Part shown: piece by piece, positions 6,542 to 12,751 of the stretch
How the letters are laid out: each line of letters begins with the position of its first letter
Position numbering within the stretch: the stretch's first letter is position 1
Assembly (NCBI GenBank): GCA_043818215.1
Contig: JBDRGC010000455.1
Span: 1 to 12,751 of the forward strand
Origin: JBDRGC01 sp043818215
GTDB taxonomy: Bacteria > Chloroflexota > Anaerolineae > Anaerolineales > UBA11858
Direction of reading: 5' to 3'
Length of the DNA stretch: 12,751 nt
Translations under genes and position numbers: made by a program
The notes under the pieces: generated by a model
The model's database searches: none
What the model was told of the DNA's origin: nothing
What the model saw: the letters and a program-made list of their open reading frames with translations, nothing else

Positions 6542-6574
6542 AAAAAATCGCTGGTTGATAACCAGGGATTTTTT
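6542..6574 (-). terminator. Intrinsic terminator of the AAA-DUF234 gene
   Basis: AAAAAATC, CTGGTT, a 3-nt loop, AACCAG and GATTTTTT form a near-perfect stem with one G/G mismatch, with A and T runs on either side. It should work in both directions. It lies 114 bp past the stop of the minus-strand ATPase gene. Confidence 0.8.
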
Positions 6575-6687
6575 GTGCGCAGTATCTCTCACTTCGATAG
6601 TGGCCCGTTCACGTTTTGGCAGATTTCGTCATCGCATTACTCTAAAAGTCGAGCCAACAACAGCCTGGATAAAACCAAATATCGTCT

Positions 6688-8169
6688 CTATAAATGCAGC
6701 GTCCAGCTTCCTAAGTCCGCGTCTATCTTCTCCAAGTCAAATAGCTTCATACCCACTACTTCCCAGTTGCCGACATCGTCACCATTTGGGGGAAATTCAC
6801 GAGCAAAGATTTTTGCAGCCTCCGTCCAACCTCCGCGGGCAAATCCCAAATAGTAGACTCGCCACCGGCCTTGCTTGGGGACGATCTCCGATGTTTTTTC
6901 GACTAAATCTGCCAGCACTTTTCGTCCAGTAGCCCGGGGACTCCACTTACACTCTCCAAGAATAATCGTCTTTTCCATTCTGTTGAAACCGACCACATCC
7001 ACCTGTGCCTTCCTTGTCCAGAAGCTGCCCACCTGGTCAGGGGTGAAGGGCAGGACATCGTGTTCACTGGCTCTCAGCAGCCATTCCCGGCTGAGTTCTT
7101 CCCAGGTGTAGGTGCCAATGAAATCTAACAGATGCTGCTTGATCTCATCTAAAGCCTGCCGTTGCACACCCAAGGCCAACTGTGCCTGTCGTTCAGCCAG
7201 AAAGCGATAGTAGAACCGCAGATAGGGGTCTGTGATGTGATAACGTCCCAACCGAGATGTTTGTGCTGTGGTCACAGGGATGCGGCGATCAACAAAGCCT
7301 GCATCCTGCAATACACTCAGATATTTGGAAACATGGCCTTGGGGCAACCCTGTATAAGGTAAAATCTCTTTTTGTGTTCGGGCATCATGGGCAATAGCTC
7401 GCAGGATGGTAATGTAGTTCTGCGGTTCCCGCACAAAGTCATGCAGCAGAAGTCGAGGTTCATCCTGCATCATATTGTTAGGCGTCAGAACTTGGCGGAG
7501 GATATTCTCTGAAATCGAAATGCTTTGGTCTATCCGTTCCCAATAGGCTGGGATGCCGCCGAAAATAGCGTAAATCACCACTCGCTCCGCAGCAGAGTAA
7601 GGCTTGAAATACGCGTGTGTAACACCAAAAGGCAACGGACGCAAATGCAACTGTGCAGTTGCGCGGCCATACAACGGAGCTTGATAGGACAGCACCTGGC
7701 GATGCATCATGCCCAAGTGAGAACCAGACAAGGCCAGAAAAAGGTTTGTATCTTTTAGATGATGATCCCAAACATTTTGCTGCACTCCTGCGATGCTGGA
7801 ATTGGCCTGCAGCAAGTAAGTGAACTCGTCTATGAAAAGCGCTAAACGTTCCTGGCGAGTTAAGGCAGCTGCCTGGATCCAGGCTTGTTCCCAGGTTGCG
7901 AAAGTAAAGGAAACTGGAGCAGAACTCTCTGGATTGGCAAAGTTATACAAAGCTTGAGAAAAGGAGCGCAGTTGTTCTTGGGTCGTGGTCGGCGTAGCCA
8001 CCCAATATAGTGCCCGACGGCTGGCTGGTTCCATCCAGTGAGTAAGCAGGCTGGTCTTACCCACACGCCGCCGCCCATAGAGTATCAACATGGTGGCACG
8101 ACGAGATCCCCACAAATCATCGAGCAATTGCAACTCGGCATTCCGTCCAAAGAAACTGGTAGTTATCAT
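6688..8169 (-). CDS. AAA ATPase with C-terminal DUF234 nuclease-like domain
   Basis: A 493-residue ATPase of the type common in archaea and some bacteria as standalone genes; the role in cells is not established. Walker A is GRRRVGKTS at 32-40, Walker B is LALFIDEF at 109-116 (D114, E115), and a sensor-like LALSGSHLG is at 145-153. A winged-helix region (about 250-297) has TGLPQGHVSKYLSVLQDAG. The C-terminal DUF234 domain ends in a PD-(D/E)xK-like core, D391 in VDVVG and E406-x-K408 in LGECKW, so DNA cleavage or binding is possible. ATG 8169 is preferred over GTG 8199 or ATG 8181: GGAG lies 6 nt before it, and homologous-looking sequence starts at FFGRNAEL. It is monocistronic, with its own promoter and terminator. 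It stands between repeat arrays and decayed mobile DNA, which suggests an accessory gene. Confidence 0.88.
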   Translation of the reverse strand: MITTSFFGRNAELQLLDDLWGSRRATMLILYGRRRVGKTSLLTHWMEPASRRALYWVATPTTTQEQLRSFSQALYNFANPESSAPVSFTFATWEQAWIQAAALTRQERLALFIDEFTYLLQANSSIAGVQQNVWDHHLKDTNLFLALSGSHLGMMHRQVLSYQAPLYGRATAQLHLRPLPFGVTHAYFKPYSAAERVVIYAIFGGIPAYWERIDQSISISENILRQVLTPNNMMQDEPRLLLHDFVREPQNYITILRAIAHDARTQKEILPYTGLPQGHVSKYLSVLQDAGFVDRRIPVTTAQTSRLGRYHITDPYLRFYYRFLAERQAQLALGVQRQALDEIKQHLLDFIGTYTWEELSREWLLRASEHDVLPFTPDQVGSFWTRKAQVDVVGFNRMEKTIILGECKWSPRATGRKVLADLVEKTSEIVPKQGRWRVYYLGFARGGWTEAAKIFAREFPPNGDDVGNWEVVGMKLFDLEKIDADLGSWTLHL

Positions 8170-8185
8170 TGTATACTCCATAGGT

Positions 8186-8230
8186 ATTATACTTTTCACG
8201 TATAGTACGTGTTTTACGAAATGATGTCAA
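8186..8230 (-). promoter_or_regulatory. Promoter and operator-like inverted repeat of the AAA-DUF234 gene
   Basis: TTGACA (8225-8230), a 17-bp spacer and TACTAT (8202-8207) form a sigma-70-like promoter on the minus strand. A TATAAT at 8186-8191 is an alternative -10. A perfect inverted repeat, CACGTA-TAG-TACGTG (8197-8211), covers the first -10, where a repressor could block polymerase. Confidence 0.6.
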
Positions 8231-8231
8231 G

Positions 8232-8265
8232 GCCCGGTCACCAGTATATTCACTGATGACCGGGC
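8232..8265 (-). terminator. Hairpin between the helicase remnant and the ATPase promoter
   Basis: GCCCGGTCA (8232-8240) pairs with TGACCGGGC (8257-8265). Inside, CAGT pairs with ACTG, leaving a 6-nt loop. It lies 10 bp past the stop codon of the helicase remnant. There is no clear T-run, so termination is only likely, not certain. Confidence 0.55.
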
Positions 8266-8275
8266 AGTCCAAGGT

Positions 8276-8679
8276 TTAGAACAACGTCATCTGATCTTCC
8301 GCAGCCACAGGCTTACGCCGTCGTTGCCGCACCTTGATCCTGCCATCGGAAATACCCTGGGATGCCATCCACTCATCTAGAGTCATCACAGGGACGACCC
8401 TCGGACTAACCGCCGTGAGCGAACCCATCGGCGAGACTGTGGTGGTGTTATCCACCGAGAAGATGATGTCTATATTCTCGATCCGATCGCCTATCAGAAC
8501 AGAGCACACCAAATCGGTGAGAAAGTCGCTCTCATCTTCCTCGGTCAGGCAGAAGCAACCTCGTCGCCATAGAACAGGGTGGCTGCTTTCATCTTTTGGC
8601 CGATCAGATTGAGGGCGTGTTCCTCCAACGTACCTTCGTAGACCGGAAACAGGATGCGCACAGGCAACTTTACCTAGAA
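8276..8679 (-). pseudogene. C-terminal remnant of a SNF2-type helicase, frameshifted
   Basis: Two minus-strand frames join into one helicase tail. From about 8676 the sequence reads VRILFPVYEGTLEEHALN, then LIGQKMKAATLFYGDEVASA, and hits TGA. One base lost near 8549 would restore the frame, which then runs LTEEDESDFLTDLV and on to the stop at 8276 (ending EDQMTLF). The pattern (Y-EGT-E--AL-LI-KMKAA) matches the end of SNF2-like helicases carried by phages and integrative elements; this is from memory of the family. All motor motifs are missing because the gene is cut at its 5' side by an IS end at 8680. A 162-residue frame (8276-8764) covers the tail, but its first half is out of the helicase frame and not meaningful. 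Confidence 0.7.
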
Positions 8680-8768
8680 TGTGCCGGGTTATTTCATCCA
8701 AAATGTACCAGGCTGTTTTTGTCAATCGAAAACGCGCCCACTCGCGCGTCAGAATCGCGCCCACCTGG
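8680..8768 (-). mobile_element. Terminal repeats of an IS21-like element (solo end)
   Basis: Starting with TG at 8680, four spaced motifs follow on the plus strand: AATGTGCC (8678), AAATGTACC (about 8700), AAACGCGCC (about 8730) and GAATCGCGCC (about 8753). They are about 20-27 bp apart. Repeated transposase-binding sites of this kind at an end starting TG are typical of IS21-family elements. No intact istA or istB is present in the window, so this is a remnant. From 8769 to 8891 there is AT-rich sequence with no gene I recognise. Confidence 0.5.
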
Positions 8769-8891
8769 GGTTGATCGTTTCATCTTGTTTTTCCCTTACT
8801 TTTGGGGTTCATAAAATTGCTTTGCGCTTACTTTGTTTCTTCTGGGGTCGTAATTTTTGTTGTTGTTTAGTTATTCACCTCCTGCAAACAC

Positions 8892-8917
8892 AAAAACCCC
8901 CTCGCAATGCGAGGGGG
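8892..8917 (-). terminator. Strong intrinsic terminator (minus strand)
   Basis: On the minus strand CCCCCTCGC, loop ATT, GCGAGGGGG, then TTTTT: a perfect 9-bp GC-rich stem with a T-run. The nearest upstream gene is the dehydrogenase ending at 9350, over 400 bp away. It may belong to the inserted element. Confidence 0.85.
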
Positions 8918-8920
8918 CCT

Positions 8921-8962
8921 AAAAGATTGATCGTGTGGGTTCGACCCCCACCCGGCCTACCA
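8921..8962 (+). pseudogene. 3' fragment of a tRNA gene (5' part missing)
   Basis: The T-arm is complete: stem GTGGG (8935-8939), loop TTCGACC (8940-8946) and stem CCCAC (8947-8951), with the invariant GTTCGAxxC pattern. It is followed by a 7-nt acceptor strand CCGGCCT (8952-8958), A and an encoded CCA (8960-8962). The matching acceptor 5' strand (AGGCCGG or a wobble version), D-arm and complete anticodon arm are not found upstream, where the terminator hairpin begins instead. tRNA identity cannot be assigned. It looks like the distal part left after integration into, or rearrangement of, a tRNA gene. Confidence 0.6.
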
Positions 8963-9011
8963 CTATAGATGGGGGTGTTCGAAAGGATGCCCCCCAGCTA
9001 ATCAAGTCCTG

Positions 9012-9040
9012 AGTCCTGCGATTTCACAGGGCTTTCTTTT
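9012..9040 (+). terminator. Terminator of the former tRNA transcript
   Basis: AGTCCTG (9012-9018) pairs with CAGGGCT (9027-9033), including one G-T wobble, and TTTCTTTT follows. It lies 50 bp past the tRNA CCA on the same strand. A second possible stem, TGGGGG with CCCCCA, sits between them at about 8972-8999. Confidence 0.55.
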
Positions 9041-9198
9041 ATGTGCGCTAAGTGTTGCTATCCAAAATCCAACATCAAATTTACTGCACATCGCCCCGAG
9101 AGTGAAGCGGTGCGGGTGAGTTCGCGGAGTACGCTGAGAAAAACCAATTTGTGTGACAAAACTCTGCGCTCTTCATCTGCACTCACCTGCACTCCAGT

Positions 9199-9271
9199 AA
9201 GAACATACAACCCCAGAACGGTGGTACCTGGGGCCGGGACGATGCCCTGTGCCAGGATGGTATGTGTTCTT
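9199..9271. other. Possible three-way junction RNA structure
   Basis: AAGAACATAC (9199-9208) pairs with GTATGTGTTCTT (9260-9271), allowing a 2-nt bulge. Inside are two hairpins: CCCCAG (9211-9216) with CTGGGG (9228-9233), and CCTG with CAGG around a 3-nt loop (about 9245-9255). No protein frame here looks real. It lies in the 300-bp gap downstream of the minus-strand dehydrogenase, so it could be a 3' UTR structure or an unrecognised small RNA. Confidence 0.4.
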
Positions 9272-9349
9272 CGCTAAGCATACCCGCGGAGTGCCCGCAG
9301 GTTGAAGGGGCACCGCGATAATATTTACCAGCAACACTCTACGGGGAGA

Positions 9350-10453
9350 CTATCCATTCTTGACGTATTGCAGTATTTCGCTCGCGCTGAGATCTTCTAT
9401 ACCCAGTCTTTTTACCGTCCGGCCGCTTTGCCAGTAATTTGTCTGATGAGCAATACAGGCCAGACGGATGATACTCTCCATGCCGCGTACTGAAACACCG
9501 AAGTGGCGTCCCAGTGAGGCAATGGGGGCCAGACTCATGGGGACATCTTCTGTAATGTAGCGGTGGTTGAGGGTTGGCGGAGCTTTGATGCCCCGGTAGC
9601 CGGGCTGGTTGTGGATTGCTTCGTACAGGTTCTTGCCCGAGGAATTGTAAGCTATTTTGAGCCATTCGATCGCTGTGATTGCCTGAATACCCAGGGCAGA
9701 AGCCACTTTTACCCGCTCCCGGTCGATGGTTTCCATGATGCGGGCAACGGTTGGTGTCACGCCGTCGAGATAGAATTGAAAATCCCCTCCGCTCGCTTCT
9801 ATCCAACTGGCGTTTAGCAGACTGATGGATGGATGAAAAATGGCGCCAATATTATTCAAACTGGTATGCAGCACATCACCGCCATCGATAAATTGAGGAT
9901 ATGCAGACCAAATGGCTTCCAGAGCCTCAAGCGTATCGGATGCCGGGAGTGCGGCCAGGGGCACGGCATCTTTGATATTGAAAATGCGCGCTTGCGCAGG
10001 CCCATCGGAACGTGAGGCATAGATCAATGTTTGAGCTTCGGCAACGATGATATTGGCCTTACAATCCTCATCACGCAGCACTTGACGGAATTCCATCGCC
10101 CCCAGGGTACGCCCTGGATTAAGGATCACGATATGACCATCCTGCAAATATGGAGCCGTGCAACGGGCAATATCCCTATGTGCAGTTGCAGGCACCACTA
10201 CCATGATGATCCGGCTGCTATCCAGTGCCACTTGCATATCAGATGTCACCCTGGCAAGCTTGCCAAATCCACGGGGGACGAATTCTCGATTCTCTAGGGT
10301 AATGCCTCCCCTAGCCTTAATAATCTCCACGTGTTCAGGGGTGCGATTGAACAAGGTGACCTCGAAACCCATCAGCGCCAGGTGCGCGGCCATAGCTTTA
10401 CCGCCGTGCCCTGCTCCAATGACAGTGTAATCAGTAGGGTTAAAATTGCTCAT
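9350..10453 (-). CDS. NAD(P)-dependent octopine/nopaline dehydrogenase family protein
   Basis: A 367-residue oxidoreductase. The N-terminal Rossmann fold has VIGAGHGGKAMAAHLALMG (GxGxxG at 13-18), followed by TLFNR. The segment VVVPATAHRDIA, then ILNPGRTLGAMEF, is typical of opine dehydrogenases. The C-terminal half has NNIGAIFHPSISLLNAS and FYLDGVTPTVARIME, matching the Octopine_DH domain, including its likely catalytic His. Family enzymes reductively join an amino acid and a 2-oxo acid, or run the reverse. The substrate here is unknown. The start is ATG 10453, not the TTG 33 bp upstream, because AAGGAG lies 5 nt before it. The B12-binding protein gene ends 122 bp upstream on the same strand, so co-transcription is plausible, though a MITE-like element with a long stem lies between them. 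Confidence 0.88.
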   Translation of the reverse strand: MSNFNPTDYTVIGAGHGGKAMAAHLALMGFEVTLFNRTPEHVEIIKARGGITLENREFVPRGFGKLARVTSDMQVALDSSRIIMVVVPATAHRDIARCTAPYLQDGHIVILNPGRTLGAMEFRQVLRDEDCKANIIVAEAQTLIYASRSDGPAQARIFNIKDAVPLAALPASDTLEALEAIWSAYPQFIDGGDVLHTSLNNIGAIFHPSISLLNASWIEASGGDFQFYLDGVTPTVARIMETIDRERVKVASALGIQAITAIEWLKIAYNSSGKNLYEAIHNQPGYRGIKAPPTLNHRYITEDVPMSLAPIASLGRHFGVSVRGMESIIRLACIAHQTNYWQSGRTVKRLGIEDLSASEILQYVKNG

Positions 10454-10486
10454 CCTGTCTCCTTCCAAAAACTTTTTTTTTGCCAA

Positions 10487-10558
10487 TAGGACTTACGCAG
10501 TTCAAGATGCGACGCACTTTCTGAGTTCACCTGATTCCAGTCAACTGCGTAAGTCCTA
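10487..10558. mobile_element. 72-bp MITE-like element with 16-bp perfect terminal inverted repeats
   Basis: TAGGACTTACGCAGTT (10487-10502) is exactly repeated in inverse at 10543-10558. Both ends are TA, as expected for elements that duplicate a TA target (IS630/Tc1-like). The 40-bp centre has no coding capacity. It sits between the B12 protein gene and the dehydrogenase gene and, when transcribed, forms a 16-bp stem. It could reduce read-through. Confidence 0.8.
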
Positions 10559-10575
10559 AACAAATTGAAGCATCT

Positions 10576-12210
10576 CTAAAATGCCAGCATTGCCAGCCGT
10601 GCGGTCTCATCAATGGGCTGACCGCTTTTTGGGTCTATGGCGATACAAGCCCCGCGGGAGTCAATTCGGGAAACCACCTCCCCGCGGGCGTGGGGGTTGT
10701 TGCCCAGTTGGGGCGCGTCCAGGATTCCCCAACGGACTGCCTGGGTCAGCGTGGTTACATCTGTCAAGGGGTCTGAGATATTAGCTGGCGACAGGCTGCT
10801 GATTACGTCCAGCGTGACCCTGGCTTCCCGAAGCAATTCTTCTTTGCGGAACTGCACGGCGGGGTCGTGGGTCATATCTGGCTGGCCGCGGAGTGCATTC
10901 TCGATGGCACGTCGGGCCAGTTTGCAGGATTCGATCACCTCGGAGGCAGTGGCGGCATGATCGGCCTCCGTGTATCCTACCACATGGATGATATGCGGCT
11001 TGAGTGCCATCTGAAGATACACACTGACAGCCAGGTGGGCGCGGGCCAGGTCACTATCCACAGGATAGCTCAACAGCCCGGTGCGGGTCTGCCGCCATAC
11101 GCGGAAATCCAGGGTTTCCAGTTCCGCAGCCATCTCCAACACAGCCAGCATCTTGGCCAGATCCATCGCATCCGAGAGTCCCGCGGGGCTGTTGAACATC
11201 AACGAAGTAATATAATCGTGTACCCCGTGAGCGCGGGCGTTGTAAGCCGAAAGATAGGCTGCAACTACAAAAATCACATCCGGCGCGTCACGCATACCCC
11301 AATGGTGCGGTTCGTTGACTTCTACCGGAATGTCCCGTTCTCCATACCAGGCCATCAATTTCTGGTGTTCGCGGATAGAGCTTTCCAGGTCCCAGGGGCC
11401 GCGCCCGTCCATCTGGTTGAACCAAAAAAGTGGGATGGCAGCCCAGGCATTGTGAATCGTCCCGACGAACATCTCCGCCAGACGAGTAAAATCGTCCGTT
11501 CCCGTGTAAGTGCGCACAAGCGGGAAATTGCCTCGGCGGCTGGCGGCGTACAAGGTGCGGAAATCATCCGCACTGCGCACCGGCACGCCCCCCGCTCCCC
11601 GACGGCGCGGGTTCTGCCGCTCCGGGTGGAAAAAGTTCGCCTGAGCGTCCTGGTCGGTTCCAAGCGAGATCACGTCGAGCACTCCGGCCTCGGCGATTTG
11701 TGCGATTCCGTGGGTACTCACTTCCATATCCGGCAGACCGAAGTGGTGACGAATTAGAGGGAATGGCGATTTCCAACCAATGCGTTCGATGGTGGTGCGA
11801 GGGTAATCGACTTCAGTTTGCCCAGCGATTTTGCCGCCCCGCAGGTAAACCAGCACCTGGTCGGGAGATTCGGTGCCATCGAAACAGGCCTCGAAGAAGC
11901 CCAGTTTACGGGCGCGCTCGACAACCGGCGGCGTGCCGCCAAACACAAAACGCACCCCGGATGCACGTAGTTCATCGGCTTCTTCCGCGAACTCGGCCAG
12001 CAGACGTTCCCCGTTCTCAGGCGTCAGGCGGTAAGAGACGCCCACCAAATCAGCTTTTTCGCGGCGGGCTGCCTCCAACATTTTTTCGATAGACACCGCT
12101 GGCCCAAGAAATACCGTGCGCCAACCGGCAGATTCGGCTAGCCGAAGAAAATTCGATACCCCCGCCACATGGACGCACTCGCCTAAAGCCCCAGAAACTA
12201 CAGTTTTCAC
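10576..12210 (-). CDS. B12-binding protein fused to a glutamate-mutase-E-like barrel
   Basis: A 544-residue protein. Residues 1-125 form a cobalamin-binding Rossmann domain: SGALGECVHVAGVSNFLRLA, then FLGPAVS, DLVGVSYRL and FVFGGTPP. The expected DxHxxG reads C12-V-H14-V-A-G17: the axial His and the Gly are kept, but Asp is replaced by Cys. Residues of about 145-440 look like a TIM barrel (DVISLGTDQDAQ, WAAIPLFWFNQMDG, EVNEPHHWGMRDAP, HIIHVVGYTEADHAA). The domain order differs from classical glutamate mutase, where the B12 subunit (GlmS) and barrel (GlmE) are separate; the resemblance is my inference. The tail of about 100 residues is unassigned. GTG 12210 is chosen because AAGGAAGG lies 4 nt before it and the B12 domain begins there; the 59-codon upstream extension is not conserved-looking. 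No B12 riboswitch is seen. Substrate unknown. Confidence 0.82.
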   Translation of the reverse strand: MKTVVSGALGECVHVAGVSNFLRLAESAGWRTVFLGPAVSIEKMLEAARREKADLVGVSYRLTPENGERLLAEFAEEADELRASGVRFVFGGTPPVVERARKLGFFEACFDGTESPDQVLVYLRGGKIAGQTEVDYPRTTIERIGWKSPFPLIRHHFGLPDMEVSTHGIAQIAEAGVLDVISLGTDQDAQANFFHPERQNPRRRGAGGVPVRSADDFRTLYAASRRGNFPLVRTYTGTDDFTRLAEMFVGTIHNAWAAIPLFWFNQMDGRGPWDLESSIREHQKLMAWYGERDIPVEVNEPHHWGMRDAPDVIFVVAAYLSAYNARAHGVHDYITSLMFNSPAGLSDAMDLAKMLAVLEMAAELETLDFRVWRQTRTGLLSYPVDSDLARAHLAVSVYLQMALKPHIIHVVGYTEADHAATASEVIESCKLARRAIENALRGQPDMTHDPAVQFRKEELLREARVTLDVISSLSPANISDPLTDVTTLTQAVRWGILDAPQLGNNPHARGEVVSRIDSRGACIAIDPKSGQPIDETARLAMLAF

Positions 12211-12238
12211 AATACCTTCCTTTATTACTTTGGAGGTA

Positions 12239-12266
12239 AGTATATTCAACACGGTCACAAAGTCAC
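12239..12266 (-). promoter_or_regulatory. Candidate promoter of the B12-binding protein gene
   Basis: GTGACT (12261-12266), 16 bp, then TATACT (12239-12244) on the minus strand, about 28 bp before the GTG start and its AAGGAAGG. The -10 matches the consensus at 5 of 6 positions, the -35 at 4 of 6. Confidence 0.45.
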
Positions 12267-12390
12267 ACTTTGGAAGCACTGAAATAGGACGCGGACGAGC
12301 ACGGACACTTGTACCTGCGTCAAGTGCAGGTGATAACGCGGATAAAGAACCAATAAAATCTACAATCGCCAAGAGTACCTTAAACAATAT

Positions 12391-12476
12391 GTCATTGCGA
12401 ATGGAACGCAGTGGAATGCGGCAATCTCCATCTCGCTAAGGAGGAGATTGCTTCGCCGGAAAAGCTGGCTCGCAAT
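12391..12476. repeat. Nested dispersed palindrome, GCAATCTCC/GGAGATTGC family
   Basis: The outer arms are CATTGCGA near 12393 and TCGCAAT near 12470. The inner arms are GCAATCTCC (12421-12429) and GGAGATTGC (12443-12451), followed by TTCGCCGGAAAAGC. It matches the hairpin at 2036-2098. No gene is seen between 12267 and the window end. Confidence 0.75.
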
Positions 12477-12643
12477 ACCAACGGGTATACCCTTGCGGTA
12501 TGACTTATGTTCAAGTTTTTGTTTACCAGTACACAAAACAAAAAATCCGCGCTTGTCCACGTCGCGGCGTCCTATAAAATGGTACTTTATGCCCGTTGTC
12601 AGTATATCTAACGGAGATTCGCCTCAAACCGACAAGAAAAATG

Positions 12644-12714
12644 GGACGCGGATTACACGGATGAACACGGATTTTTAAAGATTTTATCAGTGTTTTCCGC
12701 GTTCATCCGCGTCC
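12644..12714. repeat. Dispersed hairpin repeat, ACGGAT/ATCCGT family, right copy
   Basis: GGACGCGGAT (12644-12653) is the exact reverse complement of ATCCGCGTCC (12705-12714). A second pair, CGGATGAAC with GTTCATCCG, offers an alternative fold. Related to 51-137 at the other end of the window. Confidence 0.75.
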
Positions 12715-12751
12715 AAAAACTTGTCTCATCTGTAAAGAATTTTCCCCTTCA

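Noticed and set aside
8680..8764. First third of the 162-residue frame as real protein
   Set aside because: This portion translates IS terminal repeats; the helicase signal lies in another frame until about 8549.
8865..8962. Complete tRNA gene
   Set aside because: Only the T-arm and 3' acceptor strand are present; no D-arm or 5' acceptor partner is found upstream.
10867..11757. 296-codon plus-strand ORF
   Set aside because: It is antisense to the B12-binding protein, whose conserved motifs run through the region.
12211..12387. 59-codon extension of the B12-binding protein
   Set aside because: It runs through the candidate promoter and the good Shine-Dalgarno, and the B12 domain starts at the GTG at 12210.
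12211..12480. Cobalamin riboswitch upstream of the B12 protein gene
   Set aside because: No B12-box-like sequence was found in the leader; the sequence there consists of dispersed hairpins.

Overview
The window looks like chromosomal DNA from a Chloroflexota (Anaerolineae-like) bacterium. That rests on my recognition of protein types (two lipoprotein-type secreted proteins, a GlmE-like B12 protein, an opine-type dehydrogenase), intermediate GC and a very high density of short dispersed palindromes and tandem repeats. It is inference, since no marker gene is present. Most genes lie on the minus strand; only the phospholipase D-like gene and a tRNA remnant are on the plus strand.

Layout. 173-1885 (-): a lipoprotein with an HExxH gluzincin (peptidase MA-like) domain, apparently leaderless. 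1977-2532: a repeat-rich intergenic region with a hairpin cluster, four 22-bp repeats and a 12-copy heptamer tract ending 10 bp before the next start codon. 2543-3610 (+): a lipoprotein phospholipase D-like protein with two HKD motifs and its terminator. 3761-4043: a 283-bp imperfect palindrome. 4089-5011 (-): a toxin-antitoxin cluster of AbrB-type antitoxin, PIN toxin, then a CopG/BrnA-type antitoxin interrupted by an amber codon. 5047-5951: five tandem copies of a 170-191 bp unit, each carrying three perfect hairpins, starting 12 bp upstream of the antitoxin -10 box. 5952-6541: non-coding with small repeats. 6688-8169 (-): an AAA ATPase with a DUF234-type C-terminal nuclease-like domain. 8276-8962: a decayed island edge, with a frameshifted C-terminal piece of a SNF2-type helicase, an IS21-like end, a strong terminator and the 3' part of a tRNA gene.

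9350-12210 (-): the metabolic part. A 544-residue B12-binding protein fused to a barrel resembling glutamate mutase E lies upstream of an octopine/nopaline-dehydrogenase-family enzyme. A 72-bp MITE-like element separates them. The two probably act on related amino-acid or opine-type substrates, but the substrate cannot be read from sequence. The window ends as it begins, with dispersed hairpin repeats.

The most interesting items are the B12-protein/dehydrogenase pair with an altered DxHxxG motif, the three-hairpin tandem array abutting the toxin-antitoxin promoter, the amber-interrupted antitoxin, and the tRNA/IS/helicase debris marking an old integration site.
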